Shown here piece after piece: positions 42,710 through 44,602 of a stretch of DNA of 44,602 nucleotides. Made by a program: the position numbers and the translations under genes. The DNA lies in NCBI RefSeq assembly GCF_000257905.1, contig NZ_AJJL01000050.1, positions 1 through 44,602 of the forward strand. The letters are read 5' to 3'. The notes below the pieces were generated by a model. The model was not told the origin of the DNA and did no database searches. It was given only the letters and a program-made list of their open reading frames with translations. Within the stretch, counting starts at the first letter, position 1, and every line of letters starts with the position of its first letter. The DNA is from Streptococcus mitis SK579. GTDB lineage: Bacteria > Bacillota > Bacilli > Lactobacillales > Streptococcaceae.

Positions 42710-44602
42710 ATGAAAGACATTTTTAATAAACGTCAACGCTTTTCAATTCGAAAGTTTTCGGTTGGAGTGGCTTCTGTATTAATAGGAATTACCTTGTTTA
42801 CACCATCCCAGGGAGTACTGGCTTCTACGGAAAATAATTTGGCAACAGAGATAGGGGCTAATTCTGAAAGGGCAAATTCGACCCCTATTGTAGAGAAAAA
42901 AGAAGAGAATCAAAATTCACCAGAGAATCAAGATGCTATCCCCAGTCCAGTCCCAAAAGATACTCCAATAATATCTACAAGAACTACAGAACTTGAGACA
43001 TCTGGGGATAAAGAAAATAATAGCTTGACCACAAGGGCTTCCGTGGCGGGTGAAGACAGATCAAGTGCTCCAGCGGTGAGAGCGACATCGAATCCTTCCG
43101 AGATAAAAAAATATGAATTGACTGAGGAAGATGCTAAAAAAATCAAAGCAGGAGTAATCGGTTCAGAAGGCAATAAGCTTGACAGTTTGTTATTAAACGG
43201 CCCTGAGTTAAGTCCAGAAGCTTATACAGATGATGATTACTTGAAGGATAAAGAAGAACTTTATATTTATGAAAAAGGCGGGAAAAAGTATGTAGGCTAT
43301 AATAGTCATCCCTTATTAGAAGATACTGATGGTGATGGTATTATTGATAGTAAAGAAAAGCCAGATGAAAAATTAAAATGGAATGTCAGTGAGCGCGATA
43401 TGATTATGTTCATGGAATTGTCCTACCGTGATGATAATTATATTGATAGAGTGCTGGATCATAAGAAACCCTTAACAGAGTCAGAGTTATATAAAAATAA
43501 TGGTGACAGTAGACCACGTTATGAGTATATGATGATGAATAAGGAATTGGGACCTTATTGGGAAAGGAAGAAAAGTTATCATACCTCCAGTGGACTAGAT
43601 GCTGTCTTGTATGAAACAAAGAGTGATTTCTCATATTTACCAAATGGAACTGCTCAAGTGTTAGCCTTTCGTGGAACAAGTGATGCCAAAGATATAGGAA
43701 CTGATATAACACTTGGATTAGGAAGCAATCCTCAGCAAGGGATCGATGCAGAAAATATCATGCGTGAACTGGCTAAAGATAAGAGTATTACCAATCTTTA
43801 TTTGACGGGACATTCTTTAGGAGGATATTTAGTACAACGGGCAATGGTTGAAGCCTATCAGTTGGCATATTCTGACAGTAGAGTCATGTCTTCTAAAGAC
43901 CAGCGGGTTTATAGAAACTTTTATAATAATGTCTTAAAAAAAGGAACAACCTTTAATGCTCCAAAAGTGAGGACAAATTATTTCTCATCATCTGAATTTT
44001 GGCAGAAAGGTCTAGATAGTAAAAAAATAGCTAAGTCTGGGAAAATGACACATTATATTGTTGATAATGATTCGACGATAAGTAAAGGCGTCAGCAATGA
44101 TAGTGATGTTGTTATAAATGTTGGACGAACCAGTGGAGGTCATAGTTCACGTTCTTATTTTGAAGCCGATATGATTAATAGACGGTCAGAGTTTATGTCT
44201 GGGAAACGAATTTCCTTAGATGGGACAGGTTATCAAGATAAAAAAATTACAACAGCTAAATCTGTAGAAAAAGTTGGAGAAACTGCTGTATACAGTAAAC
44301 GCGGAGACGACATCATTAAGTCAACAACTGTTAGTATCAAAGATCCTGATACAGGAAAAATTACTAAAAATACACTTGATGAAGTGTTTAAGCAAGATGG
44401 CGCCAAATCCACAGTTGTCGTTACCCAACTTGAGCCAAGTGTTCGTTATGAGAAAGATACAACAAGAGCCAAAGGTGAAGCAAAAATCACAGTAGCTGGT
44501 ATTCCAGGTACAAGCACAGTAACTACCACCTACACGGTTAATCCTACAGATGGCAGCCTCATTCCACATGAAGAACCGGCAGTAGTAGTCCCATCCAAAC
44601 CG
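42710..44602 (+). CDS. YSIRK surface protein with lipase-like domain (cut by window end)
   Basis: The frame is open for 631 codons from the ATG at 42710 to the right edge. Residues 1-45 are a YSIRK-type signal (RFSIRKFSVGVASVLIG; cleavage near VLA-ST), followed by a Ser/Thr/Pro/Glu-rich linker to about 125. A DTDGDGIID calcium-binding loop lies at 205-213. A class 3 lipase-like alpha/beta hydrolase region follows (about 220-500): AFRGTSDAKDIGTDI and the nucleophile elbow TGHSLGGYLV with Ser369. The end (about 510-631) has repeated stalk modules (VRYEKDTTRAKGEAKI, TTTYTVNPTDGSL) found in G5-like viridans surface proteins. A sortase motif is expected beyond the window. Substrate unknown; phospholipid or glycerol ester is a guess. 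Confidence 0.85.
   Translation, partial: MKDIFNKRQRFSIRKFSVGVASVLIGITLFTPSQGVLASTENNLATEIGANSERANSTPIVEKKEENQNSPENQDAIPSPVPKDTPIISTRTTELETSGDKENNSLTTRASVAGEDRSSAPAVRATSNPSEIKKYELTEEDAKKIKAGVIGSEGNKLDSLLLNGPELSPEAYTDDDYLKDKEELYIYEKGGKKYVGYNSHPLLEDTDGDGIIDSKEKPDEKLKWNVSERDMIMFMELSYRDDNYIDRVLDHKKPLTESELYKNNGDSRPRYEYMMMNKELGPYWERKKSYHTSSGLDAVLYETKSDFSYLPNGTAQVLAFRGTSDAKDIGTDITLGLGSNPQQGIDAENIMRELAKDKSITNLYLTGHSLGGYLVQRAMVEAYQLAYSDSRVMSSKDQRVYRNFYNNVLKKGTTFNAPKVRTNYFSSSEFWQKGLDSKKIAKSGKMTHYIVDNDSTISKGVSNDSDVVINVGRTSGGHSSRSYFEADMINRRSEFMSGKRISLDGTGYQDKKITTAKSVEKVGETAVYSKRGDDIIKSTTVSIKDPDTGKITKNTLDEVFKQDGAKSTVVVTQLEPSVRYEKDTTRAKGEAKITVAGIPGTSTVTTTYTVNPTDGSLIPHEEPAVVVPSKP

Overview
The window looks like a low-GC streptococcus of the mitis group, very close to Streptococcus pneumoniae. 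The evidence is the protein sequences (CodY, VncRS, PrtA, BgaA, HprK and Lgt nearly match what I recall of the pneumococcal proteins), the presence of pneumococcal-type BOX repeats (three complete copies and one cut by the left edge), and YSIRK/LPxTG surface proteins. From memory, the gene blocks are spread over several places in a typical pneumococcal chromosome (codY-pncA; vex-vncRS-fba; ABC exporter-prtA-bgaA; lgt-hprK-rpsU-nagB-queA). They are adjacent here, so S. mitis, S. pseudopneumoniae or a rearranged relative is more likely than a standard pneumococcus. Species was not tested by any search.

Layout. (1) 1-5.2 kb: a BOX fragment, har (hypothiocyanous acid reductase, minus strand), the DEAD-box helicase cshA, the nutrient regulator codY overlapping the nicotinamidase pncA, and a tRNA-Leu(AAG). 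(2) 5.2-12 kb: the vex1-vex2-vex3 ABC transporter operon, a terminator, a BOX element, the two-component system vncR-vncS, and the glycolytic aldolase fba. (3) 12-13.4 kb: an AT-rich islet with a class I methyltransferase and a small gene remnant. (4) 13.4-16.2 kb: a three-gene ABC-2 exporter operon with a cre-like site on its -35 box. (5) 16.2-32 kb: two giant wall-anchored proteins, the subtilisin-like protease PrtA (2190 aa) and the beta-galactosidase BgaA (about 2387 aa), with a small membrane protein between them. (6) 32-37.4 kb: a small membrane gene on the minus strand, then mnmL-mnmM (tRNA wobble-uridine modification), a small coiled-coil protein, a CPA1 Na+/H+ antiporter, a YihY-family membrane protein and a BOX. 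(7) 37.4-42.4 kb: queA (minus), nagB with an operator inside its promoter, rpsU, and the hprK-lgt-DUF948-YtxH operon. (8) 42.4 kb to the right edge: a YSIRK surface protein with a lipase-like domain, cut by the window end.

Regulatory themes that can be read directly: a CodY-like box on codY's own -35; cre-like CcpA sites at bgaA and at the exporter operon; a NagR-type palindrome between the -35 and -10 of nagB; an 11-bp direct repeat at the vex promoter, as expected for an OmpR-class regulator such as VncR; and twin 14-mers plus a dyad at the prtA promoter. HprK (the sensor kinase that makes CcpA active) is encoded in the same window as two candidate cre sites. I found no CRISPR array, prophage, insertion sequence or rRNA. 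The least understood items are the surface lipase-like protein, the 20-codon ORF between vncS and fba, the islet at 12-13.4 kb and the small coiled-coil gene after mnmM.
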